Shown one piece after another: positions 30,456 through 32,872 of a stretch of 32,872 bases of DNA. This stretch comes from Schoenoplectus triqueter (Eukaryota; Streptophyta; Magnoliopsida; Poales; Cyperaceae): positions 1 through 32,872 of the forward strand of contig CAXKVV010001509.1 in NCBI GenBank assembly GCA_964058805.1, in the 5' to 3' direction. The stretch's first letter is position 1. Every line of letters starts with the position of its first letter. The position numbers were made by a program, and so were the translations under genes. Below the pieces are notes generated by a model. It was not told where the DNA came from, did not search any database, and saw nothing but the letters and a program-made list of their open reading frames with translations.

Positions 30456-32202
30456 GTCAATTAGTAGTCTAATATAATTTCAATTTTTCATGATGGAATC
30501 CGAAGAGAATTTCTATTTGAACAATTATAGAGATCCAAAAGGAACAAAAGTATCCAGCCTTTTGGTTGCATGTCTCCGCCAATTTCTCGTCCATCCCGAC
30601 TAGTCACTGTCATTATATTACCATTCTTTTATATTAATAGTTAAAAGGAAGTGCTATTATTTAGAAGTAGAGTATATAATAATTAAAATGATATAGATCA
30701 AATTTAATTACAACTTAATGTCAGAATCTTATGCAGTTGTTTCGCACATAAAAAATTAATCAAATTCAATATATATTTTATTATTATATATAACTTGAAT
30801 TGTTCAGTTGTCTGTATTTAATAATTATACGTAGGTCGGCGATTTAATTATTCAACCAAGTGTTATAAATAACGTGATTAACGAACGGGGAGAGGTTACC
30901 CTCAAGTGACTAATCACTATGTAGCCGATTAATTAGATTTTTACGGATAATTTGGCATTCATAATTTAATATACATAAAAATAAATAATCTAAATAAAAA
31001 TAATAATTTATATACTTGAAAATATATTAGTTATTAATTTTACTTTAAACATTATAGATGGAAAGTGTAAATCAATGAATTCACTATCTTTTAGTTGTCT
31101 CAAAAAAATAAAATATAATGTGTATGTGTGTAGTATTTCTTTTTTACTTAGTTAGATAAATTTTTTTTAATAAAGTTCATAACAAGTAAGAAAAAAAAGG
31201 CAGTAGGATTATTCTTGAAAGCCTATATTTGTGAAGTATTAACATTGAAAAAAATCAATATTTTTCTAAAAAATAAAGAAATCCATTGACATCCAACTAA
31301 AACTTAAAAAATAATGTAGAAAATATTTTGCAAATTGCGCAGAAAATATTATAAGTGTTATTTTATAAAAAAAAAATCCACATTCAAAATGTCTCTAAGA
31401 CTAAGTATTCATATAATTTATTACTTGCAAAATATATTCCTTAAATAAAAATAATAATAGAATAGTCTTCTTCATGATATGTATTCTGCACAAAATATTG
31501 TGCAATTTAATCAGTTAAATTTAATTAGAAATTATTTTCATGTTAAATTTAGTAAAATTTAATACCAAATAAAAGTTTATGACGGTCGTTTTTTTGAGAA
31601 TCTTGAATCATAAGATCGAAGTTTGGATGAAAAAGTTATCATTAGTAAAATAGTTCAATCTGAAAAATTAATCGAACGATTAATCAGATTTGGCGACCGA
31701 CTAGTCAAAATTTATGACCGATTAATCGTTCATAAATAGATAGATACTCGTTGAAAGGGAGCCTCAGGCCTGATACCACAAAATACTCTCCGAATATAAT
31801 ATAATATGCGTGACAGTTTAATCATCGATTCCTCATTTTTGTTTATTCTAAAACATTGATAAAATCGTCATTTGTGGGGTTTTTGTCTTTCTTTTTCTAG
31901 TGATGAAATATGCTTCTCGTAATTTCAGCAAGCAAAACTCTGCTCGTAAGACATCCGACGAGCGTCGTTGAATTTGCGCTACAGTCACCTCCTCTTTCAT
32001 GATTTTAGGTTGTCTGATTTTACGAATAGAATGCTACTCGCTGAAATTATGACCAGTAGACCTCCTTTTTCTGATGAAATGTAGAGCTTTTCTCAAAAAA
32101 AAAAAAAAAAAAAAGTAATGTAGAGTCTCTGCCTACTTGTCTTCGATTCAGGTACCCATTGTTGCTTCGGGCGTTAGGAACCAAAATGATTGTACTTCCT
32201 GT
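30456..32202. other. AT-rich intergenic DNA, no gene recognised
   Basis: No open frame with recognisable similarity. It contains a perfect short inverted repeat ATTAATCG-AA-CGATTAAT (31667-31684). Near 32078-32125 the 9-bp word AATGTAGAG occurs on both sides of an 8-base segment plus a run of 20 A, a pattern like a retroposed tail. Confidence 0.45.
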
Positions 32203-32374
32203 CTTCCTCACCGAATAAATACCCAAAAGGAACGTTCCTCTAATAAATTTCATCCGACTTCCTCATCGAATAAATACCCAAAAGGAACATTCCTCTAATA
32301 AATTTCATCTGACTTCCTCATCGAATATCGAATAAATAACCAAAAGGAACAATCCTCTAATAAATTTCATCTGA
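32203..32374 (+). repeat. Three tandem copies of a 55-bp unit
   Basis: Copies at 32203-32257, 32258-32312 and 32313-32374. Each begins CTTCCTCA(C/T)CGAATA, contains CCAAAAGGAAC and ends AATAAATTTCATC(C/T)GA. The third has an extra 7 bp from a local duplication of ATCGAAT. No coding role seen. Confidence 0.92.
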
Positions 32375-32872
32375 ATCTCTCATAGAACAGTTAGTATTTT
32401 ATTCAAATTTGTTTAGTACCTTTTATTAAATGTAAGGTTGACAGCTCAGACATGTAGGATTGGCAATGATGAAATTGTCTACAAAATATCGATGCACTGT
32501 TTAAAATTACTTCTTGCTTATACAAACTGACCATACTACGTGCCCAGGACGGAGATTAATTGCGTATAGTGTTATAAATAGGCCAAATTAAAAAATAAAT
32601 TGGTAATGAAGAATGTTCCATCAAACTTTGTTTTATCTTTATGCAACTTATTCGGACAATAAGCTTCAAAAATCCCCCCCCCCCCCCCAAACTGACATAA
32701 TACAAATAAATGGCAAGTCCTTGATTTTAGTTTTATAAAAATTATATGTGCCCAACGTTATCAGTTTCCACAAGATCGGAATCCAGTGACCTAAAATTCA
32801 GATTTTTTTTGGTAAATAAAATAAAAAATAGGAAAATGATATGATTTCAGTGAAATGTGCATTCATAATTAG
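32375..32872. other. Intergenic DNA to the right edge, with a 15-base poly-C run
   Basis: No gene recognised. A homopolymer of 15 C occupies 32674-32688; such runs are prone to length error in sequencing. Confidence 0.5.

Noticed and set aside
1..32872. CRISPR arrays, tRNA or rRNA genes, bacterial-type operons
   Set aside because: No spaced direct-repeat array, no cloverleaf or conserved rRNA sequence, and all genes are plant-type with introns.

Overview
The window is nuclear DNA of a flowering plant, most likely a eudicot. The genes carry many short GT-AG introns, intergenic DNA is AT-rich, plant-specific families are present (malectin-like/LRR receptor kinase, MYB-CC factor, GRAS protein), and Ty1/copia, hAT-MITE and Helitron-like elements are common. 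I see no bacterial, organellar or CRISPR features, and I did not find a new multi-gene system. The unusual content is one changed kinase residue and a layered record of transposition in and around a dead GRAS gene.

Left part (1-9750). A calcium-binding protein gene of the CML21/CML22 type runs leftwards off the edge (start codon 1581, three exons visible). It is divergent from a complete 16-exon receptor-kinase gene (2920-9531, 915 aa) that matches Arabidopsis At5g48740 in architecture. The two start codons are about 1.3 kb apart, and a 402-bp MITE-like repeat sits between them. The kinase gene has every splice junction in frame but carries Tyr in place of the near-invariant Asp of kinase subdomain IX. 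A perfect 76-bp tandem duplication lies just after its stop codon.

Middle part (10651-24580) is a nested transposon block built on a minus-strand GRAS pseudogene, whose pieces lie at 24265-23747, 16457-16293 and 11394-11138. A degraded reverse-strand copia element (16458-23309) splits the first two pieces. That element was itself hit by a second LTR element (about 16877-18506) and by a 203-bp MITE (19705-19907, perfect 8-bp target duplication). A MITE (23314-23746) sits at its right border and is related, in inverted orientation, to the one at 1750-2151. A young, apparently intact copia element (11395-16292, 1416-aa Gag-Pol, LTRs differing at 2 of 271 positions, target duplication TCTTC) splits the second and third pieces. 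A Helitron-like segment lies just past the GRAS stop codon, and another MITE (24414-24572) lies upstream of the truncated 5' end.

Right part (24581-32872). After AT-rich DNA comes a complete six-exon minus-strand MYB-CC (PHR1-like/PHL) transcription factor gene (start 29312, stop 26447, 254 aa) with a MITE in its last intron. The rest, 29480-32872, holds its promoter side and AT-rich DNA with short tandem repeats and homopolymer runs, and I recognise no gene there.

The three live host genes are not an obvious pathway. They are a calcium-binding protein, a membrane receptor kinase and a nuclear transcription factor that happen to be neighbours.
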